20,375 bases of DNA from Candidatus Heimdallarchaeota archaeon (lineage in GTDB: Archaea; Asgardarchaeota; Heimdallarchaeia; JABLTI01): positions 1 to 20,375 of the forward strand of contig JAUVZH010000010.1 of NCBI GenBank assembly GCA_030602675.1. The letters are read 5' to 3'. The position numbers were made by a program, and so were the translations under genes. A model generated the notes under the pieces. The model saw only the letters and a list, made by a program, of their open reading frames with translations, ran no database searches and was not told the DNA's origin. Within the stretch, counting starts at the first letter, position 1; each line of letters starts with the position of its first letter. Shown here piece by piece: positions 7,241-14,794 of the stretch.

Positions 7241-9529
7241 TTGAAAATTAATAGTCGAGTTTTTCAAAAAAGGTTCGTAGTATCAATTTTAGTATCTTTA
7301 ATTGTACCTATGGGTGTTTGGGAGTGTTGTGCTCTTTCCCTAAATAGCGAAAATTTTATAGCTAAAGGAATTGAAATGGGAAATTCTTTTCTTACCAATA
7401 CTAAATTCCCAAAGAATTCACTGATAACTCCACTGTCAGCTAAGTATAATGAGAAAGAGTACATAGAATATTATCAATCAAACTTTACAACTGGATCAAA
7501 TAAAGATACTCTTGATGCTGTTGTGATCTTTAATGATGACATTGAATGGAATTTTCCAGATCTAACTATTAGCTATAGATACAAGTACCTCAACGGTTTT
7601 AAAGCAAATCTCCCACTAGAGATGTACAATCATCTTAAGCAATCAGGCTTCACAAAATATGTTTATAAGCAGCATGAGTTTAATGTTACACTCGATAGTA
7701 ACGATGATCTACATTGGGGAGTAGATCATACTGAAGCTGAAGTAGTTTGGGGTGGAGCTGAAAATGCCAAAGATGTTTTACCAGGAAATCCTGCTGGTGC
7801 AGGCGTCAAAGTAGCTGTAATGGATACTGGTATTGCTTATAATCATACAGATTTAGATGATAATTATAAGGGGGGCTATGATTTTGCAGGTGATGGGAAA
7901 TACCATCCCCCTGATGATGATCCCATGGACTATTGGAGATATGAGAGCATGGAATATGGGAGTCATGGCACCCATGTTGCAGGAATTATTGCTGCTGAAG
8001 ATAATGGTCAAGATGTAATTGGTGTTGCTCCAGAAGCTTCTCTTTACGCATTGAAAGTTTTTTGTAAATATGTTGATCCTCATACTGGGTATGCATATGA
8101 TTTAGCTAAAAATCTGGATCAGGCAATGGAATGGGCGATAAATAATGAAATGGATATTGTTAGTATGAGTCTTGGAGAATCATTTGATTGGTTTGACGAA
8201 AATCATCCAGATTTTCTTGACCTGTGTGATATTGCTTATGAAGCAGGAATTGTGCTAGTAGGTTCAGCAGGGAATGATGCGAGTTCTGATGATCACTATC
8301 CAGCTGCACTCTCTAGAGTAATCCAAGTTGGAGCAGTAGATAGGTGGGATAATCTAGCTAGTTATAGTAACTATGGTGACAATCAGGAGCTTGTTGCACC
8401 AGGTGGTGGAGATTCAAAGATTAATTGGATCAAAAGCACAAAGCTTGGTGGTGGAACTTTTAAAAAGAAAGGTACTTCACAAGCTGTTCCTATGGTTTCA
8501 GGTGTTTGTGCCTTACTTCTTTCAGCTTATCCACATTTAACCCCTGACGAAGTGCGATATATTCTCAGAGAATCAGCTGATGACCTTGGAGAGTTTGGGA
8601 AGGATCTATACTATGGATATGGAATGGTTAATGCTGAGGCAGCTCTTACTTTAGCTGCTGCTCTTCATCAACCACCAGTCTTCTATGAAGATGGTGATGG
8701 GATGACCAATTCATGGCAGGCATCTGATACTCCTTACAATGTCATTGTACCTGACCATAATTATGATGATTATTGTTGTGTGAAAAACTATGAAGCTACT
8801 TCACATGTGGGATACAAAATGTGGGCTGAAAGTCCAGCTATTGATTTGTCTTCCTGGGCTGGTGCCAACGATCTCCTCTTAACATTTCGGTTTCGATGTA
8901 AAAGTAGCTGCAGTTCTAGCTCTGTAACTCAGTTTCGCTTACGATTCTATGATACCCAAACTTCTTCTGATGTAGACTTTACAAATCCGACAACTTATAG
9001 TTACTACATTGTAAAACAGAACAACAGAAATGGACAAACCTGGCTTAGTGGCTATGATAGTGGTTGGCAAACAGTTTCTTTCACCTTGTTGGCTTCAGAA
9101 TTTAGCCTATTTGCTGGTTCTAACAATAGACTTGTTCTAAGATGGGGACATCATGACTCCTGGGGTACAAATCATGGTCAAAGGGAATATCTTGACTACC
9201 TACAAATTATGGAAGATGACAATGCTGTTGTACCGAATCCTCCTCGAGAGCTAATAGGTTTTGGTGATGGTATAGCATACATTACTTTAACCTGGAAATC
9301 ACCCGCAAATATCCTTGCAACCAAGTATAGGATTTATAGACAAGTTGATAGTGTATATGTTTTACAAGCAACTGTTGATCATAGTGGATTTCTTGACACA
9401 ACTCAATTATGGATTGATCCTGAGCAGCTAACTCCTTTTGTCACCTACTATTACCGTGTCCGTGCTTACAACAACGGCATTGCAGGTGCCTATGCGTATT
9501 GGTCTGGTGATGTTGGGTGGCAATGGTAA
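7241..9529 (+). CDS. secreted subtilisin-like serine protease (peptidase S8) with C-terminal beta domains
   Basis: The product has 762 residues. The TTG start at 7241 is supported by GGAGGG at 7229-7234. Residues 10 to about 30 form a signal peptide. Residues about 75 to 150 resemble an inhibitory prodomain (VVIFNDDIEW). The S8 catalytic domain spans about 155 to 475, with Asp195 in AVMDTG, His242 in GSHGTHVAG, oxyanion-hole Asn345 in GSAGND and nucleophile Ser413 in GTSQAVP. All key residues are present, so it should be active. Residues about 480 to 660 look like a beta-sandwich domain with several Cys, and about 665 to 755 match a fibronectin type III pattern (ITLTWKSP, YYYRVRAYN). There is no C-terminal membrane anchor, so it is presumably released or held by a partner such as the product of the preceding gene. 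It probably degrades or matures extracellular proteins. Confidence 0.95.
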   Translation: MKINSRVFQKRFVVSILVSLIVPMGVWECCALSLNSENFIAKGIEMGNSFLTNTKFPKNSLITPLSAKYNEKEYIEYYQSNFTTGSNKDTLDAVVIFNDDIEWNFPDLTISYRYKYLNGFKANLPLEMYNHLKQSGFTKYVYKQHEFNVTLDSNDDLHWGVDHTEAEVVWGGAENAKDVLPGNPAGAGVKVAVMDTGIAYNHTDLDDNYKGGYDFAGDGKYHPPDDDPMDYWRYESMEYGSHGTHVAGIIAAEDNGQDVIGVAPEASLYALKVFCKYVDPHTGYAYDLAKNLDQAMEWAINNEMDIVSMSLGESFDWFDENHPDFLDLCDIAYEAGIVLVGSAGNDASSDDHYPAALSRVIQVGAVDRWDNLASYSNYGDNQELVAPGGGDSKINWIKSTKLGGGTFKKKGTSQAVPMVSGVCALLLSAYPHLTPDEVRYILRESADDLGEFGKDLYYGYGMVNAEAALTLAAALHQPPVFYEDGDGMTNSWQASDTPYNVIVPDHNYDDYCCVKNYEATSHVGYKMWAESPAIDLSSWAGANDLLLTFRFRCKSSCSSSSVTQFRLRFYDTQTSSDVDFTNPTTYSYYIVKQNNRNGQTWLSGYDSGWQTVSFTLLASEFSLFAGSNNRLVLRWGHHDSWGTNHGQREYLDYLQIMEDDNAVVPNPPRELIGFGDGIAYITLTWKSPANILATKYRIYRQVDSVYVLQATVDHSGFLDTTQLWIDPEQLTPFVTYYYRVRAYNNGIAGAYAYWSGDVGWQW

Positions 9530-9719
9530 ATAAGTGATCAAAAATAAACCAATAATTATGTTTTCATATAATAATAGTTTAGTGGTTTTTGAGATTGGTA
9601 ATATGCTGATTTCTATAACAAGTGACTTTTTAAAAATTATTTATGTATTCATCAGGTTCTACAGTAGTTATATATGGGTTCAAATTCCCTCACGCTTGCC
9701 AATTTTTATCTGATTGTTA
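9530..9719. other. intergenic region after the protease gene
   Basis: No gene is supported here. The stretch is very AT-rich and contains only the second tRNA 3'-end fragment (9676-9701). The remnant of a small membrane-protein gene begins just downstream on the minus strand. Confidence 0.55.
9676..9701 (+). repeat. tRNA 3'-end fragment 2 (T-loop to CCA), possible att remnant
   Basis: GGG is followed by TTCAAAT, TCCCT, acceptor strand CACGCTT, G and CCA. The 16-base T-loop-to-end spacing is the same as in the fragment at 6114. The T-stem is imperfect, with a G-T pair at the loop and one mismatch. The matching acceptor strand AAGCGTG and the D- and anticodon arms are absent upstream. The acceptor sequence differs from the other two fragments, so it comes from a different tRNA. 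Confidence 0.55.
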
Positions 9720-9906
9720 TCACTCCTCTTCAATACCAAAATCATCTAGTAAATCAAATCCTTCTTGTATTCTAGTTAATTCTCGTTCTTTTTCCTACAA
9801 CTTCCATATCTATATTAACAGCATAGACAAAAGGCTGTAAGAAAAGAAGTATAATCATAAACAGTCCAATTTTAGATTTTTCGAAATAAGATTCCTTTTT
9901 TTTCAA
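9720..9906 (-). pseudogene. frameshifted small membrane protein gene
   Basis: A TTG at 9906, preceded by GGGAGGT (9917-9923, minus strand), opens a 44-codon frame that ends at 9772. It encodes a basic N-terminus, a hydrophobic helix (IGLFMIILLFLQPFVYA) and then NIDMEVV. Immediately at this point another frame continues with KERELTRIQEGFDLLDDF and GIEEE to a TGA at 9720-9722. That charged tail resembles the short SHOCT-like tails of small membrane proteins. The two parts would join after a one-base change near GGAAAAAGAAC. It lies 33 bases after the TM2-domain gene and is probably in its operon. It could be decayed, an assembly error, or a genuine 44-residue protein. Confidence 0.5.
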
Positions 9907-9939
9907 TAGTTTTCTACCTCCCAATCTATTATTTTTCCA

Positions 9940-10179
9940 TTACTTTTGAAATAGCAATGTATTATTGGAAACAAGTGTTACTCCATCGATCATCCACCCA
10001 ATTAAGAAACCACCTAAAGTTAGAGCCATAATGATTCCTGAAATCCAATACTTTTTGTAGAATCTATGCAATCCAATATAGCCAAAAAACAACCATAGAA
10101 TTCTCATTATTACTTGTTCCAAGGTTAATTTCTTAAAAAATCCACCTTCTTTTTCTTCGGGCTGTGTTACTTCAGTCAG
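9940..10179 (-). CDS. TM2-domain small membrane protein
   Basis: Two hydrophobic segments with the motif FFGYIGLHRFYKKYWISGII, then LGGFLIGWMIDG, match the TM2 domain: a short hairpin of two membrane helices with a conserved G-x-HRFY turn and a late Asp. The first TTG lies at 10122, giving 60 residues. The frame continues upstream to a CTG at 10179, preceded by GAGGT at a 7-base spacing. This would give 79 residues with an N-terminus LTEVTQPEEKEGGFFKK typical of a cytoplasmic lead-in. I chose that longer start although CTG is rare. TM2 proteins have no settled biochemical role in archaea. The downstream minus-strand frameshifted gene probably belongs to the same transcript. Confidence 0.75.
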   Translation of the reverse strand: MTEVTQPEEKEGGFFKKLTLEQVIMRILWLFFGYIGLHRFYKKYWISGIIMALTLGGFLIGWMIDGVTLVSNNTLLFQK

Positions 10180-10255
10180 ATTTTAAACCTCATTAAATAT
10201 TTTCGTCACACTACTTAATTAGAACTTGTGTTATTTTAATTATAGAGGGAGTAAA

Positions 10256-10408
10256 ATGGATAAAAAAAAGAAAAAACGTGGTCGACCTCGCATCTACCCT
10301 GATGCTGCAAGTCGACAAAGAGCATATTATCAACGTAAAAAAAATAGACTCAAAGAATTAGAAGAAAGAGTAGCTAAATTGGAAAAGCAACTACAAGATG
10401 AATGTTAA
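10256..10408 (+). CDS. 50-residue basic-region leucine-zipper-like protein
   Basis: The ATG at 10256 is preceded by GAGGGAG, which makes it preferable to an in-frame TTG at 10226. The N-terminus KKKKKRGRPRIY contains an AT-hook-like GRPR core. It is followed by a basic stretch, AASRQRAYYQRKKNR, and then by LKELEERVAKLEKQL, with Leu and Val spaced like a short leucine zipper. The order basic region then zipper resembles bZIP transcription factors. The first half also resembles small phage and plasmid proteins of the type GRPxxYxxAAxRQRAYRxRKK, which lack a clear zipper. It probably binds DNA as a dimer. It sits between two tRNA 3'-end fragments in the small-gene part of the putative island, so it may be an element-borne regulator. 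Function is inferred from composition and motif only. Confidence 0.65.
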   Translation: MDKKKKKRGRPRIYPDAASRQRAYYQRKKNRLKELEERVAKLEKQLQDEC

Positions 10409-10463
10409 TTGAATTACTTCTACATAATTTAAATTATGAAATCAATAGGTAGACTTTCAACAA

Positions 10464-10489
10464 GGTTTCAAATCCCCTTTTGCCTACCA
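10464..10489 (+). repeat. tRNA 3'-end fragment 3 (T-loop to CCA), possible att remnant
   Basis: TTCAAAT is followed by CCCCT, acceptor strand TTTGCCT, A and CCA, again 16 bases from loop to end. The upstream strand of the T-stem is degenerate and there is no upstream acceptor, D- or anticodon arm. GGTAG at 10448-10452 could pair with CTACC at 10484-10488, giving a small hairpin. It lies 11 bases before the stop of the convergent minus-strand gene. Confidence 0.55.
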
Positions 10490-10500
10490 ATCCTTTTATT

Positions 10501-10683
10501 TCATTTATTCTTGGTATAATTGTGAAATTTTTGTCCGATTTTTTTTGTTCGCACTTTTTTTCCTTTATACCTGTGCCAATCTGCTTTTTTCTTTGCTTCT
10601 GTTTTCGTTGCAAAACTACCGGTTAATTTAAATCGCTCATTTCCAATTTTGATCGTTTTTGGCACTTCTACTTTCTTTGACAT
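10501..10683 (-). CDS. small basic protein of unknown function
   Basis: The product has 60 residues and starts at an ATG at 10683 with GGTGG upstream. It is strongly basic. The second half, TKTEAKKKADWHRYKGKKVR, resembles short archaeal and viral proteins with an alpha-helix then beta-strand pattern (Thr-x-x-Glu-Ala, then an Arg-x-x-Gly-x-x-x-Arg turn). I do not recognise a named family. A nucleic-acid-binding role is possible from charge alone. It closes the small-gene cluster, and the third tRNA fragment lies just beyond its stop. A perfect palindrome TTTCCGGAAA lies at 10738-10747 upstream, between this gene and the divergent zinc-ribbon gene. Confidence 0.6.
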   Translation of the reverse strand: MSKKVEVPKTIKIGNERFKLTGSFATKTEAKKKADWHRYKGKKVRTKKIGQKFHNYTKNK

Positions 10684-10737
10684 AGAACAACCACCTTTAT
10701 TCCTAATATTAAGACCCCGTAACTAATAAATAAAATC

Positions 10738-10747
10738 TTTCCGGAAA
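10738..10747. promoter_or_regulatory. TTTCCGGAAA palindrome between divergent genes
   Basis: A perfect 10-base palindrome lies 54 bases before the start of the small basic protein gene and about 130 bases before the zinc-ribbon gene. It is the only GC-centred symmetric site I noticed in this AT-rich spacer. An operator role is a guess. Confidence 0.3.
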
Positions 10748-10880
10748 ATGACTAAAAGTAATGTTAGTAAGAACTCACATTATAGATACTTTCGTTTATC
10801 TCTCTAAGCCTAGCTTCTTCTAATTAGATTAGTTACTTACAATTAATGTAGAACCACAATACCAAGGGTTAGAAAAGAAC

Positions 10881-11072
10881 ATGTCTACTGAAATGCAAAG
10901 AGCAGCAGATGAAGAAATTAAGAAACTTCGATTCTGTCATATATGTGGTAATTTGGTTAAACTTCAAGTATATTCTTTCAAATATCCAAAGATTTATTTT
11001 AGCTGTCCTGTATGTGGCGAGATAATTCTATTCAAAGAAAGGAAGATTGTTCCTCGAGATAATTACTATTAG
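10881..11072 (+). CDS. small zinc-ribbon protein
   Basis: The product has 63 residues and starts at an ATG. Two Cys pairs, CHIC (residues 19-22) and CPVC (42-45), are spaced by about 20 residues with aromatic beta strands between them, giving a classic zinc ribbon. The N-terminus is a short charged helix (MQRAADEEIKKLRF). No other domain is present. Such small ribbons often bind nucleic acid or protein partners in archaeal transcription or translation, but nothing here fixes the role. It is isolated: 198 bases from the divergent gene on its left and 129 bases before the large helical protein gene on its right. Confidence 0.7.
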   Translation: MSTEMQRAADEEIKKLRFCHICGNLVKLQVYSFKYPKIYFSCPVCGEIILFKERKIVPRDNYY

Positions 11073-11201
11073 AATTTGGTCTCATATACACTTTTTTGCC
11101 TCTTGAGAATGATTTAATTGTAGTTTATAATTAATTATATTAATTCATTTGCGAGTGGAATGAAGAAGGATTTGATAATAAGCTGACTAGGGGTTCTATT
11201 A

Positions 11202-13475
11202 ATGTCTAAAGCTGAATTATTTGATGTCTTGAAGGAGCAACTTTTCGATCGTTTAGTTACTTTTGACTCACAAAAAAAGGAGCTTTTTTCCTCTGTTAAA
11301 GGAGCGAAAATCGAGGAAATCTGTTCAAAATGGCCTGATTTTGCTAAAGTTTGCGCTATCTCTCTCAATCAAATTGCTACTGCTTCTAGGTTGGAACGAT
11401 ATGAATATCAAGAAACATTATCTGAAAATATTAAATCTTTAAGGAGTAATCCCAAGGCATTTGAAGTTGTTTCCAGATCTCGGGACCAATCAATCCTTCT
11501 GGAGTTCTTTGCTCGTATTCTCTCCTTGCTTTACTATGAGACTATGTTAGAAGGAGTTTTCAAAACAACAAAAGACTCCTCAATTATTGATGATTATGCT
11601 CAACAAATGCATGAGCTTTCTGAAATAATTCTATTCAGTTTAGGAAAAGAGTTGCTAATAGATGAAGAATTCCTCAAAATGATGATTTCAATCGGGAAGA
11701 TAAATTTTGAATCACAATTATACGCAAATCTAGAGTCATTAAACAAAGGTAAAAAGGATAAATACAAGGATTTGTTATTAGAACAAAAAATCAAAAATCT
11801 TCGATATAAAGGAACATTATACAAAGACAACTACTCTCAAGTTTTGGAATTTGCCAAAGAAAACTTCTGGTGGGATGACCAATTACTGAAGTTTTTCATC
11901 TTTACAAGAGCAGATAAATTCTTTTCCGAAGCTCGAGAAATATTACTAAAAAATCCACTCGATCCAAGCTTACTTTTAACAATTGATTTTGAAATAGCTA
12001 TTTGTAAAGGACAAGCAAAATTAGCAACCGGTTCCTATTATCTTGAATTGGCAATAAATTCACTTATGAGAGATAACCATCAACACGCTTATGATTGTTT
12101 TATGTTAGCAAATAAAGAATTCAATAAAAGCTTAAAGGAAATAAATCAAATTCCTGTGGAATCATCTCTCTCCAAAGACTTAATTGAACAAATTGAAGTA
12201 AATATCGAATTTACTGAAGTTTTTACTACATTAGTAGCACTAACATGTTCAATTATCGAAATATCCTCTGAGGAATTGACAAAGAAAGACTTGAATGCAA
12301 GAATCAATAGTTTAACTTCACTTTCAGAAGCCCCACTATCAAACATTGAGTTTTACAATCAATCTGAATTCTTGAATACTGTAGGTTTTGTTTTGGAGAA
12401 TCTAAAAATTTTAGCTAAACATGAAAAGCTAACCAAAGAAAGAATCAAGACCGAAATAAAGAAAGGATTTAGACGACTTGGTGTAATTTTCAAGGGTAGA
12501 ATTGATAACATTGGTCGAGCCTTTCTCCAACTATCCTGGATTGATGATCATGCTGATTTGGAAATAAAAAATGCCTTCTGTGATACTGAAACGGTAAAAT
12601 TACAAGATATTCTAATATCAATTCTACTTATACCACCCTTTGTTAAAGATAGGAAGATACTCATTTCCAAAAGCAAAGCGTTATTGAACATTCTATTAAG
12701 TGAGGGTTACAGACTCAAAGGTTTACAAGAAAAGAATTCAACAAAAGCTCTTTGCATGCTTGTTAAGAGCTTCCTTAGTGCACAGGAATCATATGAGAAT
12801 CTTGAAAAAGGGGTAGTATTGGAAGAATTGCAAGAATTTGTCAAAGACGAGTTTAGCAGGACATTAGTTCAAAGTCATTTGAAAGAAGCATCAATTCTCC
12901 AAACAGGCAACCAATATTTCTTTGCAAGATATTTACTCCGAACATTACCAGATATTTTAGCTACTATGGATTTGAGCAAAGTTCCTAATGAAATTGCTAC
13001 TTTAATTATAGAAAATCATGGGCATATGTTTGATTCAATGATTACTATTTGGGAAAGACTGACATCTCATTATGAGGCGATTTTGAAACATAAGGAGAAG
13101 TATCAAATCACATCTGAAGACGTAGTCAACTGGGAGTATATTGAGAAGAAAAGAAACCATACAGAAGGGGCAATGCTTTTCTTCAAATCATGTCAAGCTA
13201 TTGTTCAAGCACAGGAGTTTGCTAACATAAAAGAAAGAGTAAAAGCTGAGAAGCTATTTAGAGATGCAGAAAAATACTCAAGGAAATCTGCTGAAATCTT
13301 TAGTATGATAGTTGATACGTTAAAGGGAGAAGTTCAGCAATTAGCAAAAGATCTCTTTAATTTTTCAGCATTTTGTAAAACTCAAAGTCTAAAAGTATCG
13401 CAAAGTAAAAAAGTTGATGAGCTGCCTGTAAAAGATTTCGTTGTGTTAATTGGAATCATCTCTGCTTCATTATAA
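11202..13475 (+). CDS. large all-helical protein of unknown function
   Basis: The product has 757 residues and starts at an ATG at 11202 with AGGGG about 10 bases upstream. It has no signal peptide or long membrane helix, so it is probably cytoplasmic. Almost the whole length is predicted by eye to be amphipathic helix. Segments such as YYLELAINSLMRDNHQHAYD and FKKCQ-like turns recall TPR or other alpha-solenoid repeats, although I cannot define a repeat register. There are no catalytic motifs that I recognise. It stands just before the AlaX gene on the same strand, with a 59-base gap. A scaffold or adaptor role is possible but speculative. A TATA-like stretch (TTTATAATTAATTA) lies upstream in the 11073-11201 spacer. 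Confidence 0.8.
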   Translation: MSKAELFDVLKEQLFDRLVTFDSQKKELFSSVKGAKIEEICSKWPDFAKVCAISLNQIATASRLERYEYQETLSENIKSLRSNPKAFEVVSRSRDQSILLEFFARILSLLYYETMLEGVFKTTKDSSIIDDYAQQMHELSEIILFSLGKELLIDEEFLKMMISIGKINFESQLYANLESLNKGKKDKYKDLLLEQKIKNLRYKGTLYKDNYSQVLEFAKENFWWDDQLLKFFIFTRADKFFSEAREILLKNPLDPSLLLTIDFEIAICKGQAKLATGSYYLELAINSLMRDNHQHAYDCFMLANKEFNKSLKEINQIPVESSLSKDLIEQIEVNIEFTEVFTTLVALTCSIIEISSEELTKKDLNARINSLTSLSEAPLSNIEFYNQSEFLNTVGFVLENLKILAKHEKLTKERIKTEIKKGFRRLGVIFKGRIDNIGRAFLQLSWIDDHADLEIKNAFCDTETVKLQDILISILLIPPFVKDRKILISKSKALLNILLSEGYRLKGLQEKNSTKALCMLVKSFLSAQESYENLEKGVVLEELQEFVKDEFSRTLVQSHLKEASILQTGNQYFFARYLLRTLPDILATMDLSKVPNEIATLIIENHGHMFDSMITIWERLTSHYEAILKHKEKYQITSEDVVNWEYIEKKRNHTEGAMLFFKSCQAIVQAQEFANIKERVKAEKLFRDAEKYSRKSAEIFSMIVDTLKGEVQQLAKDLFNFSAFCKTQSLKVSQSKKVDELPVKDFVVLIGIISASL

Positions 13476-13534
13476 GCAAAATAAATACTAGTAACTGTTA
13501 AGTAGCTAATACCTACTATCTGTAATTGATAATA

Positions 13535-14758
13535 ATGCGGAATCCAAAGGAAACAAAAACAGAACTGTTATTTTGGGATGATCAATATCTTACAAAATTT
13601 GAAGCAATAATTTTGGAAAAAAGAGATGACTCTTTACTTTTAGATAGAACTGCTTTTTACCCAGCTGGTGGTGGACAATTTTCAGATTATGGTCATATAA
13701 TCCTGAAAGATAAAAAAACTAAGAAATTAACAATAAAATCGGTTGAGAAAACAGATAACGAGATTGTGCATTATATCAAAGGGAAAATAGATCCTGAATT
13801 CAAGACAGGATTAAAGGTATCAGGTGAGATAAATTGGAAACGACGATATAACTTAATGTTGGCCCATACTTCACAGCATGTGCTGTCTGCATTTATTGTG
13901 AATTTAGTAAATGTAAAAACTACGAAAGCAATGATAGATGAAAATGAGGTTGTAATTTATCTCGAGAGAAAGATTTCAGAAAGTGAATTATCTACCGTGT
14001 TAATTAACACAAATTCATTTTTATTATCTGGTAAGAATGTCCAATCAACTTTTTATGAAAAGAGTAAGATCCCAGAGAAAATTAAAGCAATATTGAGAGG
14101 AAGCTTAGGGGAAATTGATACACCAAAAGTTCGCATTATCTCAATTGATGATTTAGATCAATCACTTTGTGGAGGAACTCACTGTAAAAACACTAGCGAA
14201 ATTGGCATTATTATTATCAATGATTTTAAAGGGGATTCAATAAATTTCTCTTTTGGAAAGAAGGCATTAGAAAGGTTTGCTTCAATCAATTTGGACGTTA
14301 TTAAAACTTCAAAATTGTTATCAGCAAAACCAGCTGAAATAGGGAAAAGGATGAATAAAGTAATCGAGGAGTTTACTGAATTAAAAGAGAATAATAACCA
14401 ATTGACTAAAATCCTTCTAAAACAAAAACTCGAAGAAGTCAAAAGCAATCCCGTAACTATTGGTTCAATAAAGATTATCAAAGATGATTTTCAGTATGCG
14501 GAAAAGAAATTTGTTTTACAAGAATTGGGTCCATTATCAAAAAATACAATTGCAGTAGTAATTGTGAAAGGTCCGATATTGGTAATTGTTTCTGAAGAAA
14601 AGATGCTTCCAGCAGATGAATTGATTAAGATCTTTTGTAAGAAAACAAACAATAAAGGTGGAGGTACTCCAAAAATTGCTCAAGCAGCAATCAAAAATAC
14701 AAAGAATGTTTTTGCAATGATAGAACAAATAATTGAAGAAAAAATAATTGAGATATGA
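13535..14758 (+). CDS. alaX: AlaX-type alanyl-tRNA editing hydrolase with DHHA1 domain
   Basis: The enzyme removes mischarged Ser or Gly from tRNA-Ala in trans. The N-terminal domain contains RTAFYPAGGGQFSDYG, as in the editing region of alanyl-tRNA synthetase. Zinc-site motifs are HTSQH (HxxxH, about residues 111-115) and CGGTH (CxxxH, about 212-216). A coiled segment follows at about 280-315, and a DHHA1-type C-terminal domain ends with GGGTPKIAQAA. The length (407 residues) fits the long AlaX class with DHHA1, and all metal-site residues are present. The catalytic alanylation domain of AlaRS is absent, so this is not a synthetase fragment. I chose the ATG at 13535; an in-frame TTG at 13526 would add three residues. 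Neither has a clear Shine-Dalgarno sequence. It ends 36 bases from the convergent zinc-site gene. Confidence 0.93.
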   Translation: MRNPKETKTELLFWDDQYLTKFEAIILEKRDDSLLLDRTAFYPAGGGQFSDYGHIILKDKKTKKLTIKSVEKTDNEIVHYIKGKIDPEFKTGLKVSGEINWKRRYNLMLAHTSQHVLSAFIVNLVNVKTTKAMIDENEVVIYLERKISESELSTVLINTNSFLLSGKNVQSTFYEKSKIPEKIKAILRGSLGEIDTPKVRIISIDDLDQSLCGGTHCKNTSEIGIIIINDFKGDSINFSFGKKALERFASINLDVIKTSKLLSAKPAEIGKRMNKVIEEFTELKENNNQLTKILLKQKLEEVKSNPVTIGSIKIIKDDFQYAEKKFVLQELGPLSKNTIAVVIVKGPILVIVSEEKMLPADELIKIFCKKTNNKGGGTPKIAQAAIKNTKNVFAMIEQIIEEKIIEI

Positions 14759-14794
14759 TTTAAACAAATAGAAATGAACTGTAAGTCAATTTGA

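Noticed and set aside
9643..9840. 65-codon plus-strand open frame
   Set aside because: It runs through the tRNA fragment and antisense to the frameshifted membrane-protein gene, has Ser-rich shadow composition and no ribosome binding site.
14179..14767. Minus-strand frames of 100 and 76 codons
   Set aside because: They are antisense to the AlaX gene, whose motifs are clear.
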